Assembly: GCA_021770785.1 (NCBI GenBank)
Contig: JAETQH010000026.1
Span: 1 to 56,746, forward strand
DNA length: 56,746 nucleotides
Direction of reading: 5' to 3'
From: Lachnospiraceae bacterium
GTDB taxonomy: Bacteria; Bacillota; Clostridia; Lachnospirales; Lachnospiraceae
Shown in pieces: positions 8,720 through 17,757 of this stretch. The notes under the pieces were generated by a model. It searched no databases and had not been told where the DNA came from. It worked only from the letters and a program-made list of their open reading frames with translations. Position numbers and translations under genes: made by a program. Each line of letters starts with the position of its first letter. Within the stretch, counting starts at the first letter, position 1.

Positions 8720-11023
8720 ATGAAATTATACGATAGCGGTGTTTATCTGGTAAATGGCACGGAATTAGTTGCAGACGGCCCGGAGGCAGCGGCTGCTATT
8801 CAGAGCAAAACAGGGCAGAGCGTGACAAAGGAACAGGCGGCGCAGGAGACCATTGCTTATGGTATTTTAAAAGACCATAATACTTCGGGCAATATGGAGC
8901 GCCTTCAGATTAAATTTGATAAATTGACTTCCCATGATATCACATTCGTTGGGATTATTCAGACAGCCAGAGCGTCAGGACTGGAAAAATTTCCAATCCC
9001 ATATGTTCTGACCAACTGCCACAACAGCCTTTGCGCCGTAGGCGGAACCATCAACGAGGATGACCACATGTTTGGACTGACCTGTGCGAAAAAATACGGC
9101 GGTGTCTATGTGCCGCCTCATCAGGCAGTCATCCACCAGTTTGCAAGGGAGATGCTTGCAGGCGGCGGAAAGATGATTTTAGGCTCCGATTCCCATACCC
9201 GTTATGGCGCCCTTGGTACGATGGCGGTAGGCGAAGGCGGCCCGGAGTTAGTAAAACAGCTGTTAAATAAAACCTACGATATTGATATGCCGGGAGTTAT
9301 CGGCGTTTACCTGACGGGAGCTTTGCAGAAGGGAGTAGGTCCTCAGGATGTGGCGCTTGCCATTATCGGAGAAGTGTTCGATAAGGGCTATGTAAAGAAC
9401 AAGGTCATGGAGTTCGTAGGGCCGGGCGTGGCAAACTTAAGCGTGGATTTTCGTATCGGCGTGGACGTTATGACTACAGAAACCACTTGTCTTTCTTCCA
9501 TCTGGCAGACCGATGAGAAGGTAAAAGAGTTTTATGCAATCCACGGTAGAGTGGAGGAACACAAAGACTTACAGCCGGGAGCAGTGGCATATTATGACGG
9601 CATGATTGAGATTGATTTGAGCCGGATTAAACCGATGATTGCCATGCCGTTCCACCCAAGCAACACTTATACCATCGAGGAACTGAATGCAAACCTTATG
9701 GATATCTTAGATGACTGTGAGAAGCGCGCAGAGGTAAGCTTTGACGGAGCGGTAAAATTAGATTTAAAGAGCAAAGTGCGTAACGGCAGACTGTATGTGG
9801 ATCAGGGGATTATTGCAGGCTGCGCAGGCGGCGGATTTGAAAATATCTGTGACGCTGCGGATATTTTAAAGGGCGCAAGCATCGGACCGGACGAGTTTAC
9901 CTTAAGCGTATACCCGGCAAGTACGCCGATTTATATGGAATTAGTGAAAAACGGGGCAGTGGCAGCATTAATGCAGACTGGAGCCATTGTAAAGACCGCT
10001 TTCTGCGGACCGTGCTTCGGCGCAGGGGACACTCCGGCAAACAATGCTTTCTCCATCCGTCATTCCACCAGAAACTTCCCTAACAGAGAAGGCTCTAAGG
10101 TACAGAACGGGCAGGTTGCTTCCGTGGCTCTTATGGATGCCCGTTCCATTGCGGCGACGGCGGCAAACAAAGGTTACCTGACCGCTGCTACTGACGTGGA
10201 TGTAGAATACACAAAACCGAAATATTTCTTTGATAAGACCATTTATGAGAATCGTGTCTTTGACAGCAAGGGCGTGGCAGATCCGTCCGTGGAAATCCAG
10301 TTTGGTCCGAATATTAAGGACTGGCCTGTGATGAGTGCACTGCCTGAAAATATGGTATTAAAGGTAGTGTCCGAGATTCATGATCCGGTTACTACTACCG
10401 ACGAATTGATTCCTTCCGGGGAGACTTCTTCTTTCCGCTCGAATCCGTTGGGGCTGGCAGAGTTTGCCCTTTCCAGAAAAGACCCGATGTATGTGGGACG
10501 TGCAAAGGAGATTCAGAAAGCACAGAAAGCAATCGAAGCGGGAACATGCCCGGTAGAGGCAGTAGAAGAGTTAAAACCGGTGATGGCGGCAATCGAAGCG
10601 GCTTTTCCGGAGAAGAAATTCAGCGAAGACCACAGGGAGGGGCTTCTTGGTTTCGGCAGCACCATTTTTGCAGTAAAGCCGGGTGACGGTTCTGCACGTG
10701 AACAGGCTGCTTCCTGTCAGAAAGTATTAGGCGGCTGGGCAAATATTGCCAATGAGTACGCGACCAAACGTTACCGTTCCAACCTGATTAACTGGGGCAT
10801 GCTGCCGTTTCTTATCCCGGAGGGAGAGCTTCCATTTAAGAATTTGGACTACCTGTTCCTGCCGAATATCCGCAAAGCAGTGGAGGATGCGGCATCTGAG
10901 GTGACGGCTTATGTGGTGGCTGACGGCGGAGTGAAAGAGTTCAAACTGCAGCTTGGCGCTATGACAGATGATGAGAGAGAAATTATATTGAAGGGATGTC
11001 TGATTAACTATTATCGCGGTTAA
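8720..11023 (+). CDS. aconitase-family hydratase (4Fe-4S)
   Basis: Aconitate hydratase-type enzyme, interconverting citrate and isocitrate or a related hydroxyacid pair through an iron-sulfur cluster. Motifs: [19 protein letters not shown] in the first half, a cluster Cys in [11 protein letters not shown], and two cluster Cys in [11 protein letters not shown]. The order of these motifs is that of monomeric aconitases, and the 767-residue length also fits. The C-terminal swivel domain (about 590-767) holds FGSTIFAV and an [13 protein letters not shown] segment. The N-terminal part diverges from AcnA/AcnB, so a strict substrate assignment is not safe; homologs in clostridia are often named only hydratase. 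GGAGG lies 8 nt upstream of the ATG, and it is monocistronic between its own promoter and terminator. Confidence 0.85.
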   Translation: MKLYDSGVYLVNGTELVADGPEAAAAIQSKTGQSVTKEQAAQETIAYGILKDHNTSGNMERLQIKFDKLTSHDITFVGIIQTARASGLEKFPIPYVLTNCHNSLCAVGGTINEDDHMFGLTCAKKYGGVYVPPHQAVIHQFAREMLAGGGKMILGSDSHTRYGALGTMAVGEGGPELVKQLLNKTYDIDMPGVIGVYLTGALQKGVGPQDVALAIIGEVFDKGYVKNKVMEFVGPGVANLSVDFRIGVDVMTTETTCLSSIWQTDEKVKEFYAIHGRVEEHKDLQPGAVAYYDGMIEIDLSRIKPMIAMPFHPSNTYTIEELNANLMDILDDCEKRAEVSFDGAVKLDLKSKVRNGRLYVDQGIIAGCAGGGFENICDAADILKGASIGPDEFTLSVYPASTPIYMELVKNGAVAALMQTGAIVKTAFCGPCFGAGDTPANNAFSIRHSTRNFPNREGSKVQNGQVASVALMDARSIAATAANKGYLTAATDVDVEYTKPKYFFDKTIYENRVFDSKGVADPSVEIQFGPNIKDWPVMSALPENMVLKVVSEIHDPVTTTDELIPSGETSSFRSNPLGLAEFALSRKDPMYVGRAKEIQKAQKAIEAGTCPVEAVEELKPVMAAIEAAFPEKKFSEDHREGLLGFGSTIFAVKPGDGSAREQAASCQKVLGGWANIANEYATKRYRSNLINWGMLPFLIPEGELPFKNLDYLFLPNIRKAVEDAASEVTAYVVADGGVKEFKLQLGAMTDDEREIILKGCLINYYRG

Positions 11024-11053
11024 AAATGAGGGCCGTAAAAACTGGCTCTAGAG

Positions 11054-11091
11054 AAAAATCGCTTAAGCCCTACGGCCTAAGCGATTTTTTT
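11054..11091 (+). terminator. terminator after the aconitase gene
   Basis: AAAAATCGCTTA pairs with TAAGCGATTTTTTT. An inner GCC/GGC pair sits around a short loop, followed by seven T residues. Confidence 0.85.
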
Positions 11092-11140
11092 GAGGAGTTT
11101 TTCGATAATACTTAATTAAAATTTACAAAATAAAAACCAC

Positions 11141-11170
11141 AAATGTCGTTATTGTATTAAAACGACATTT
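11141..11170. promoter_or_regulatory. 10-bp perfect inverted repeat upstream of the transporter promoter
   Basis: AAATGTCGTT (11141-11150) and AACGACATTT (11161-11170) form a perfect 10-10-10 inverted repeat. It is followed by TCCCC rather than a T tract, so it looks like an operator or mRNA element more than a terminator. It ends 15 bp before the proposed -35. Confidence 0.5.
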
Positions 11171-11185
11171 TCCCCATCTTGTAAT

Positions 11186-11213
11186 TTGCAAAACAGGCAG
11201 AATAGGGTATAAT
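11186..11213 (+). promoter_or_regulatory. promoter candidate of the AI-2E-family transporter gene
   Basis: TTGCAA (11186-11191), 16-bp spacer, TATAAT (11208-11213). Transcription would begin near 11220, leaving an ATG at 11229 almost leaderless, which helped in choosing the later TTG start. Confidence 0.55.
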
Positions 11214-11315
11214 GTACATATAGGCAATATGCGGGGAAAATTTATTTCTATTTTCTGGATAGGCATTATGGACGAAATCATTCAGACAAATCTTAGCAGA
11301 CAGGAGGACCCAATT

Positions 11316-12644
11316 TTGAACAGCGAAAGACAGACACCGGACAAGCAGAAACCAAACTCATGGGATATCAGGCAATACGTGATGATTGCTCTGGTAATCT
11401 TTGTCACTTTCTGCTGTTGTACGTTGTTTTTCTTCATGATATACCGTTATAATGGCTTTACAGGCTTTTGGAAAGAGCTGGCAGGTATTTTGCAGCCCAT
11501 TACTATCGGCGTGGTAATTGCCTATCTGCTGAACCCTGTTATGAAATTTTTAGAGAGTCATATCATAAAGTTTTTAGAACCCAGAATGAAAAACCAGAAA
11601 AAGAGAAACAAAATTGCAAGGGGAATCGCTATTGCGGGGGCATTGCTGTTTCTGGTACTGATTTTTGTACTGCTTTTTGCAGCGGTTGTGCCTTCGATTC
11701 TTCAGAGCGTACAGGGTATCGTGACGAAGCTGCCGGAAGAAATCAATAATCTGGTGAAGTGGGTAGAGGAGATTACCAACGGTAATACACAGATTTCTAC
11801 CATGGTGGAAGATGCGGTGGAGTGGGGCACTAATGCCGTAAGCAGCTTTTTTGAGGCGGACGTATTGACAAAGGTGCAGACCTATCTGGCATCAATTACC
11901 AGTGGCGTTATTTACGGAGTAAAGTTTATACTGAATATACTGGTGGGACTGATTGTGTCGGTCTATGTCATGGCAAGTAAAGAGGTTTTTGCGGGACAGG
12001 CGAAAAAAATCGTGTATGCACTTTTTAAACCGGTGCGCGCCAATGTGATTGTGGAGACAGTTCGCAAGAGCAATGAAATTTTCGGAGGCTTTATTTCCGG
12101 TAAAATTTTAGATTCTGCGATTATCGGGCTGCTTGCCTACATTGTGCTGGTGATTATGAATATGCCGGATACCATTTTGGTTGCTGTGATTATCGGAGTG
12201 ACTAATGTGATACCGTTTTTCGGTCCCTTTATCGGGGCTGTACCGTCATTTCTGATTATTGTGCTGCAGGATCCGGCGAAAGGGCTTTATTTCCTGATTT
12301 TCGTGATTATTTTACAGCAGGTAGACGGAAATATTATCGGACCGAAAATCCTGGGAGATTCCACAGGGCTGTCTTCCTTCTGGGTGGTCTTTGCCATTAT
12401 GGTATTCGGCGGTCTGTGGGGCTTCCTCGGTATGCTTCTCGGCGTACCTATTATGGCGGTTATCTATTATATTGTGCAGCGTTGTGTTTCCTATTTTCTG
12501 AAAAAAAGAGGACTTTCCGACGAGACTTCGGAATATGTATTTCTCACACGGGTGGATAAAAAGACGAATGAGATGATTTACGAGGAACTGCCGGGAAAAA
12601 AGAAGAAAAAACAGGAACCGGTGCAGAAAGAATCCGACAGTTGA
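11316..12644 (+). CDS. AI-2E-family (PerM/YtvI-like) membrane transporter
   Basis: Integral membrane permease of the AI-2E exporter superfamily. Members export small molecules or act as Na+/H+ antiporters, and the substrate here is unknown. The frame is open from an ATG at 11229, but the promoter lies immediately before that. A strong AGGAGG (11302-11307) sits 8 nt before a TTG at 11316, which I take as the start (442 residues). One span is near the N-terminus (VMIALVIFVTFCC), then a pair around 75-150, a soluble stretch (about 170-225) and a C-terminal block of about five spans. The conserved GNIIGPKILGDSTGLSSFWV region lies near the end. The C-terminal tail is Lys-rich and cytoplasmic. Confidence 0.85.
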   Translation: MNSERQTPDKQKPNSWDIRQYVMIALVIFVTFCCCTLFFFMIYRYNGFTGFWKELAGILQPITIGVVIAYLLNPVMKFLESHIIKFLEPRMKNQKKRNKIARGIAIAGALLFLVLIFVLLFAAVVPSILQSVQGIVTKLPEEINNLVKWVEEITNGNTQISTMVEDAVEWGTNAVSSFFEADVLTKVQTYLASITSGVIYGVKFILNILVGLIVSVYVMASKEVFAGQAKKIVYALFKPVRANVIVETVRKSNEIFGGFISGKILDSAIIGLLAYIVLVIMNMPDTILVAVIIGVTNVIPFFGPFIGAVPSFLIIVLQDPAKGLYFLIFVIILQQVDGNIIGPKILGDSTGLSSFWVVFAIMVFGGLWGFLGMLLGVPIMAVIYYIVQRCVSYFLKKRGLSDETSEYVFLTRVDKKTNEMIYEELPGKKKKKQEPVQKESDS

Positions 12645-12670
12645 TGGTATCGCTGCCTTTTCGATAAATT

Positions 12671-12699
12671 TTGACATGGCTAAGTGCGTATGATAAAAT
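12671..12699 (+). promoter_or_regulatory. strong promoter of the TPR/ATPase gene
   Basis: Consensus TTGACA (12671-12676), 17-bp spacer, TAAAAT (12694-12699). The transcript would start near 12706 inside the hairpin-rich leader. Confidence 0.8.
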
Positions 12700-12766
12700 G
12701 AACGCAAAACCGGCGTTCATACACAAGTTTCTGCGAAACTTAAGATGCGCAAAAAGCGTGCGCGGT
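12698..12766 (+). other. three-hairpin 5' leader of the TPR/ATPase gene
   Basis: Three consecutive stems: ATGAACGC/GCGTTCAT (8 bp, 12698-12720), AAGTTTC/GAAACTT (7 bp, 3-nt loop, about 12725-12741) and a GCGC/GCGC stem near 12747-12764. They lie between the promoter and the ribosome-binding site. I do not recognise a known riboswitch class. Confidence 0.5.
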
Positions 12767-12779
12767 AATGTAGGATAAA

Positions 12780-15575
12780 ATGAATGCAAAAGTAAAAGCA
12801 CGTTCTGAGGTGGCAAAATTGGACAAATATGAATATAAACTTAAGCTGGATCAGATGAAATCTCTGACTGCGGAAAAGGACTACCAGAATGCAGCAGTCA
12901 TTGCAGATTCTATCAACTGGAATAAAATAAAAAATGTCAACGCACTGGTAAAAGCAGGTGAAATATATGAAAATGCAGGACGTTATGAGGAGAGCCGGGA
13001 AATTCTCTTGATGGCGTATGACAGGTCACCTATCGGCAGGATGATTATTTACCGGTTGGCAAAAGTAGCCATTAAGATGAAAAATTATGATGAGGCAAAG
13101 GACTACTATCAGGAATTTGTGGAAATTGCGCCCCATGATAATTTAAAATATGTATTGAAATATGAGATTTGCAAGGCACAGGGGTCTGATAATAAGACAC
13201 TCATTGGTATTTTAGAGGAATTAAAAGAACAGGAATATACCGAGGAATGGGCATATGAGCTGGCATATCTGTATCACAAAGCAGGTATGAGCGAGAAATG
13301 TGTAGAAGCATGTGACGAATTGGTACTGTGGTTTGGCGATGGTCCCTATGTGGAGCGGGCGCTGGAGTTAAAAATGCTCTATCAGCCCCTGTCAAGACCG
13401 CAGGAAGAGAAGTACCGCCAGTTCCGCCAGAAAAAAGAAGGCGTTGTGGAGGTCCGTCCCGACGATGAGTTAGACTCCGGGGAAATCGTAAGCGAGCCGG
13501 TCCAGATACCGGATGTAGAGTTGTCTCCTGAGCGTTTTAATACCCAGAACCTACAGGAAGAGCTGCAAAAGAGTATGCAGCAGATTATGGCGGCTACGGA
13601 AAAAGAAACCGTGGACGACGGCATGGACAATATCAAAAAACTGGTGGAGGAAATTCCGTATTTACAGCTTCCGAAGGAAGAGCCGGTACCAGAGCAGCCC
13701 CAGAGACATATTGAAACTGATGCAGAGATTGATCATTCTTTAAAAATTAACTTTAAAGAGCTTTTAGCGGAAGATTATGACGGGCAGATCAGCCTCATGG
13801 TTCCCGAGGAAGGTCAGAAAATACCACAGATAACGGGGCAGATGAGTATTGATGAGATATTAGCCGAGTGGGAACGGACGAAACGTGCGGCGGAAGTGGC
13901 AATGCAGGAGGCACAGCAGCGGAAACTGGAGTCTGCAAAGGCGAGGGCATTGCAGGAGGCCGGAGATATCATGGAGCGTCTGGTGGATATTATCCCGAAA
14001 CTGGACTCCGGTCTGACCCCCAAGGATTTATTGGAAGAAGAATATCTTGAAAACGGCAATATCGGTGATGACAAGGCGGCAGAGATGGTTGCCAATATGA
14101 ACCAGATATTGCAGGAAGAGATAGACCGTTTATCCTCTGAAAATGCAAGGATAGACGAGCGGCTTGCGGCAGCGGCAGAGCAATTGGCGCAAGCACAGCC
14201 ACAGTATACAGACATGCTAGAAGAGGCACAGCCGCAGTATACAGACATGCCGGAACAGATACAGCCGCAGTACACAGACATGCCGGAAGAGGCACAGCCG
14301 CAGTACACAGACATGCCGGGACAGGCACAGCCGCAGTATATGGACGTGCCGGAGCAGGCGGCAATGTATGTGGAACAGCCTGGAGCGGCATACGGAGAGC
14401 AGGAAGAGGAGATACCGGAGCTTTGGGGCTTAGAGGAAATGCTAGCGGCAGAAGCGGCGGCAGCCGTGGGAGCAGCGGAAGGGTTTGAGACAGGAGAAGA
14501 GCCGCAACCGGAGGGAGAACTGCAGCCCGAGGAAGAGATGGATTTTTCCGAGGCGGTAATGCGCCAGTTAGAAAGGCCAATTTCCTTCGAAGAGGACTTG
14601 CTGCAGGAGGCGTTAACCGGACAGACGAAGGAACTGCCACCGGTGCACCGGGAGATGAGGCCGGAGACAGCGGAAGATACCGTGATAGAGGGATTGGCGG
14701 AGGATATTGTAAAAGAAGCAGTTCAGGAAATAAAAAAGCCGGAGACAGCAGCAAAAGAAGAACTGCCGGAAATCGAAGAGCCGGAGGAAGAAAGCAATTT
14801 TACGGCAATTACATCTTTAGATAAAGAGCTGCGGGCAATCTTTACATATTTTGTACCTATCAAAGGCATGGAACAGCAGCTTTGCCAGGCAATGACGGGA
14901 GCCGCCAGACGGCTGCTGTCAGGAAAAACAGCCTCTACCGGAAATATGATTATCCAGGGTGGAAACGGCAGCGGGAAAACCGTGCTTGCCACAAGTATGG
15001 TAAAGGCATTGCAAAAAGAGACTGGGCGTCCCAACGGGAGAATCGGAAAAATAGAGGCTTCCGTGTTGAACCAGAAAGACGTTGCAGCCCTGCTTAAGAA
15101 AGTGGCAGGGGGCTGTCTGATTATTGAGAAAGCCGGGGAAATTTCCAGAGAAACAGCAACTAAGCTGGCGCTTTTATTAGAGAGTGATACCAGCGGGATA
15201 TTTGTAATTATAGAAGATACTCATAAGGGCATTGAGAAAGCGTTGCGGAAGGATATAGGATTTGCGTCAAGATTTTCGGAGAAAATCAACATTCCTATTT
15301 TTACCAGCGACGAGCTGGTGACATTTGCGAAAGCCTATGCCAATGAACTGGGGTATACCATTGATGAAATGGGAGTGTTAGCGCTTTATAACAGTATCAG
15401 CAATATCCAGAAATATGACAGGGCGACGACTCTGACAGAGGTAAAGGAGATTGTGGATCATGCCATTGCGCGGGCAGAACGGGGCGGGCTGAAAAAAGCA
15501 TTCAGCATTGTTACGTCCAGAAGATATGATGATGAAGATTACATTATTCTTCGTGAGAAGGATTTTGGAATCTAA
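12780..15575 (+). CDS. TPR-repeat protein with C-terminal P-loop (AAA-like) ATPase domain
   Basis: A 931-residue cytoplasmic protein that I cannot assign to a named family. Residues 1-210 are TPR-like helices (AGEIYENAGRYEESREIL, YDEAKDYYQEFVEIAP, AYLYHKAGMSEKCVEACDEL). Residues 220-660 form a long acidic, Gln/Pro-rich, low-complexity linker. Within it are five copies of an 11-residue repeat (AQPQYTDMPEE-like) at about 471-524. The last 250 residues form a P-loop NTPase domain: Walker A GGNGSGKT at 727-734, a degenerate Walker B-like GCLIIEKAG without the usual DE pair, and the arginine-bearing FASRFSEKI segment. The closing lid part resembles AAA+ proteins of the CbxX/EccA type. Inference: a scaffold plus remodelling ATPase. 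It has its own promoter and leader, and glgB follows 57 bp later. Confidence 0.75.
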   Translation: MNAKVKARSEVAKLDKYEYKLKLDQMKSLTAEKDYQNAAVIADSINWNKIKNVNALVKAGEIYENAGRYEESREILLMAYDRSPIGRMIIYRLAKVAIKMKNYDEAKDYYQEFVEIAPHDNLKYVLKYEICKAQGSDNKTLIGILEELKEQEYTEEWAYELAYLYHKAGMSEKCVEACDELVLWFGDGPYVERALELKMLYQPLSRPQEEKYRQFRQKKEGVVEVRPDDELDSGEIVSEPVQIPDVELSPERFNTQNLQEELQKSMQQIMAATEKETVDDGMDNIKKLVEEIPYLQLPKEEPVPEQPQRHIETDAEIDHSLKINFKELLAEDYDGQISLMVPEEGQKIPQITGQMSIDEILAEWERTKRAAEVAMQEAQQRKLESAKARALQEAGDIMERLVDIIPKLDSGLTPKDLLEEEYLENGNIGDDKAAEMVANMNQILQEEIDRLSSENARIDERLAAAAEQLAQAQPQYTDMLEEAQPQYTDMPEQIQPQYTDMPEEAQPQYTDMPGQAQPQYMDVPEQAAMYVEQPGAAYGEQEEEIPELWGLEEMLAAEAAAAVGAAEGFETGEEPQPEGELQPEEEMDFSEAVMRQLERPISFEEDLLQEALTGQTKELPPVHREMRPETAEDTVIEGLAEDIVKEAVQEIKKPETAAKEELPEIEEPEEESNFTAITSLDKELRAIFTYFVPIKGMEQQLCQAMTGAARRLLSGKTASTGNMIIQGGNGSGKTVLATSMVKALQKETGRPNGRIGKIEASVLNQKDVAALLKKVAGGCLIIEKAGEISRETATKLALLLESDTSGIFVIIEDTHKGIEKALRKDIGFASRFSEKINIPIFTSDELVTFAKAYANELGYTIDEMGVLALYNSISNIQKYDRATTLTEVKEIVDHAIARAERGGLKKAFSIVTSRRYDDEDYIILREKDFGI
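14190..14352 (+). repeat. 33-bp tandem repeats coding for an 11-residue unit
   Basis: About five copies of a 33-bp unit encoding (A/I)QPQYTDMPE(E/Q) lie inside the TPR/ATPase gene. The copies are highly similar at the DNA level, which points to recent expansion and likely copy-number variation. The repeats are coding and spaced without unique spacers, so this is not a CRISPR array. Confidence 0.85.
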
Positions 15576-15577
15576 GA

Positions 15578-15604
15578 GACAGGGAAATATATTAATTTCC
15601 TGTC
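15578..15604 (+). other. short bulged hairpin between the ATPase gene and glgB
   Basis: GACAGGGAAAT pairs with ATTTCCTGTC with one bulge. There is no T tract, so it is more likely an mRNA stability or processing element than a terminator. Confidence 0.3.
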
Positions 15605-15632
15605 GTAAATAAATATAAGTGGGGTGTAAGCT

Positions 15633-17531
15633 ATGGCTAATTTTACTGAATTGGACCGATATTTATTCGGGCAGGCGACACATTACGATATCTATCGTAA
15701 ATTAGGTGCGCATATCACAGACCAATATGGCATTCGGGGTGTGTGTTTTAATTTATGGGCGCCCAATGCCGCCCGTGTGTGGGTTATCGGTACGTTTAAC
15801 GGCTGGAATGAAACAGCAAATGAGATGGAGTGTTTAGAGCCTGAAACCATGGGGATTTTTGAATTATTTATCCCAGGGGTGGAAGAGGGAGAACTCTACA
15901 AATACCTGATTGAAACAAAGGACGGAAAACGTCTTTATAAGGCAGACCCATATGCAAATTATGCGGAGCTTCGTCCGGGAACGGCTTCTGCCGTCGCAGA
16001 TATCGACCATTTCAAGTGGAGCGACGCAAAATGGTTAGAAGACAGGGCAAAAGTAAAGGATATTTACGGACAGCCCATGGCAATCTATGAGGTACATCCG
16101 GGTTCCTGGATGCGGCATCCCTGCAGGGAGGACGAGGGTTTCTACAGCTATAGGGATTTGGAAGAGCATTTGATTCCTTATGTGAAAGAGATGGGGTATA
16201 CCCATATTGAGCTGATGGGAATTTCAGAGTACCCCTTTGACGGTTCCTGGGGATATCAGGTGACAGGATACTACGCACCGACCTCCCGCTATGGAAAACC
16301 GGCGGATTTTGCGCATTTTGTCAATGAATGCCATAAAAATAAAATCGGCGTTATTCTTGACTGGGTTCCGGCGCATTTCCCAAGAGACGCCCATGGACTG
16401 GCAGAGTTTGACGGAACCTGTCTGTATGAGTATGCAGACCCGAGAAAGGGCGAACACCCGGACTGGGGAACGAAAATCTTTGACTACGGTAAAAACGAAG
16501 TGAAGAACTTCTTAATTGGCAGTGCACTGATGTGGATAGAGAACTATCATATTGACGGACTTCGTGTAGATGCGGTGGCATCCATGCTTTACTTAGACTA
16601 TGGCAAGCAGGAGGGACAGTGGGTGCGCAACCAGTACGGTGATAATAAAAACTTAGAGGCGATCGAGTTCTTCAAACATATCAATACGCTGATTCTGGGA
16701 AGAAATCCGGGGGCAGTGATGATTGCGGAGGAATCCACCGCATGGCCCAAGGTGACAGGCACGGTAAAAGAGGACGGCTTGAACTTTAGCTATAAATGGA
16801 ATATGGGCTGGATGCACGATTTCTTAGACTACATGAAATTAGACCCTTATTTCAGAAAAGATAATCACCACAAGATGACCTTTGCCATGAGTTATAACGA
16901 GAGTGAAAAATACATTCTGGTGCTTTCCCATGACGAAGTGGTGCATTTAAAATGCTCCATGTTAAATAAAATGCCCGGTCTTGAGGGAGATAAATTTAAA
17001 AACCTGATGGTGGGCTATGCCTTTATGATGGGACACCCCGGTAAAAAACTTCTTTTCATGGGACAGGAATTTGCGCAGCTGCAGGAGTGGAGTGAAGAGA
17101 GGGAATTAGACTGGTATCTGCTGGAAAACCCAAATCATGCCAATATGCAGAAATGGGTGAAGGCGCTGCTTCATCTTTACCGGAAAAACCCGGCAATGTA
17201 TGAGTTAGACAGCAGCTGGGGCGGTTTTGAGTGGGTCAATGCCAACGATGCGGAGCACAGTACGTTTAGTTTTATCCGAAAGAGCAAAGACGGCAAAAAT
17301 AATCTGCTCTTTGTCTGCAATTTCACTCCGATGGAGTGGAAGGATTACAGAGTCGGTGTTCCGAGAAAGAAAACCTATAAGCTGATTTTAGATAGTGACT
17401 CCGAAGAATTTGGCGGCAACGGAAAGAAACGTCCGTTAGCTTACAAAGCTATGGCAAAAGAATGCGACGGCAGAAAATTCTCTTTCGCATATCCGCTTTC
17501 CCCGTACGGTGTGGCGGTATTCCGTTTCTAA
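15633..17531 (+). CDS. glgB: 1,4-alpha-glucan branching enzyme GlgB
   Basis: Introduces alpha-1,6 branches into glycogen (GH13 family). The 632-residue protein has an N-terminal CBM48 module (about 25-115, VCFNLWAPNAARVWVIGTFN), then the TIM barrel. Catalytic residues: nucleophile Asp313 in GLRVDAVASM, acid/base Glu366 in MIAEEST and Asp434 in LSHDEVVH. A C-terminal beta domain closes the protein. The length matches bacterial GlgB proteins with a single N-terminal module. GGGGTG lies about 8 nt upstream of the ATG. No other glycogen gene is in the window, so it stands apart from any glg operon here. Confidence 0.95.
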   Translation: MANFTELDRYLFGQATHYDIYRKLGAHITDQYGIRGVCFNLWAPNAARVWVIGTFNGWNETANEMECLEPETMGIFELFIPGVEEGELYKYLIETKDGKRLYKADPYANYAELRPGTASAVADIDHFKWSDAKWLEDRAKVKDIYGQPMAIYEVHPGSWMRHPCREDEGFYSYRDLEEHLIPYVKEMGYTHIELMGISEYPFDGSWGYQVTGYYAPTSRYGKPADFAHFVNECHKNKIGVILDWVPAHFPRDAHGLAEFDGTCLYEYADPRKGEHPDWGTKIFDYGKNEVKNFLIGSALMWIENYHIDGLRVDAVASMLYLDYGKQEGQWVRNQYGDNKNLEAIEFFKHINTLILGRNPGAVMIAEESTAWPKVTGTVKEDGLNFSYKWNMGWMHDFLDYMKLDPYFRKDNHHKMTFAMSYNESEKYILVLSHDEVVHLKCSMLNKMPGLEGDKFKNLMVGYAFMMGHPGKKLLFMGQEFAQLQEWSEERELDWYLLENPNHANMQKWVKALLHLYRKNPAMYELDSSWGGFEWVNANDAEHSTFSFIRKSKDGKNNLLFVCNFTPMEWKDYRVGVPRKKTYKLILDSDSEEFGGNGKKRPLAYKAMAKECDGRKFSFAYPLSPYGVAVFRF

Positions 17532-17591
17532 CGCAGGGCTTCCTTTCGTGAAACAGACCATGTTTCAGGGATTTCTTTGGACAGAAAAACT

Positions 17592-17618
17592 TAATAATTA
17601 AGCTGATGTGACCGATAT
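17592..17618 (+). promoter_or_regulatory. sigma-D (sigma-28)-like promoter candidate
   Basis: TAAT (17592-17595), 16-bp spacer, CCGATAT (17612-17618). The -10 matches the flagellar sigma-D element, and the surrounding CCGATATATA is identical to the one ahead of the flagellin gene. The -35 is imperfect. It lies about 140 bp upstream of the FliK-like gene. Confidence 0.5.
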
Positions 17619-17698
17619 ATACATTAGCTATGGATGGCACAAAGATTTCGAGGGAACGGATGAATTGTGCCATTCTTATGTCTTTTATGCAGGTGTGA

Positions 17699-17724
17699 AA
17701 GCAGTGCAAAAGCAGTGCAAAAGC
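17699..17724 (+). repeat. tandem 11-bp repeat in the leader of the FliK-like gene
   Basis: AGCAGTGCAAA occurs twice in tandem with a partial third copy (AGCAC), about 35 bp before the start codon. It may be slippage-prone or a binding site; no known motif is recognised. Confidence 0.5.
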
Positions 17725-17757
17725 ACAGAAGAAAATAAAAACAGGGAGATTTGCCGT

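Noticed and set aside
14190..14352. Possible CRISPR array
   Set aside because: The repeats are tandem without unique spacers and encode an in-frame 11-residue protein repeat.
13990..14754. Minus-strand 254-codon Pro/Leu-rich frame
   Set aside because: It is antisense to the repetitive linker of the TPR/ATPase gene. Its apparent repeats mirror the coding repeats.
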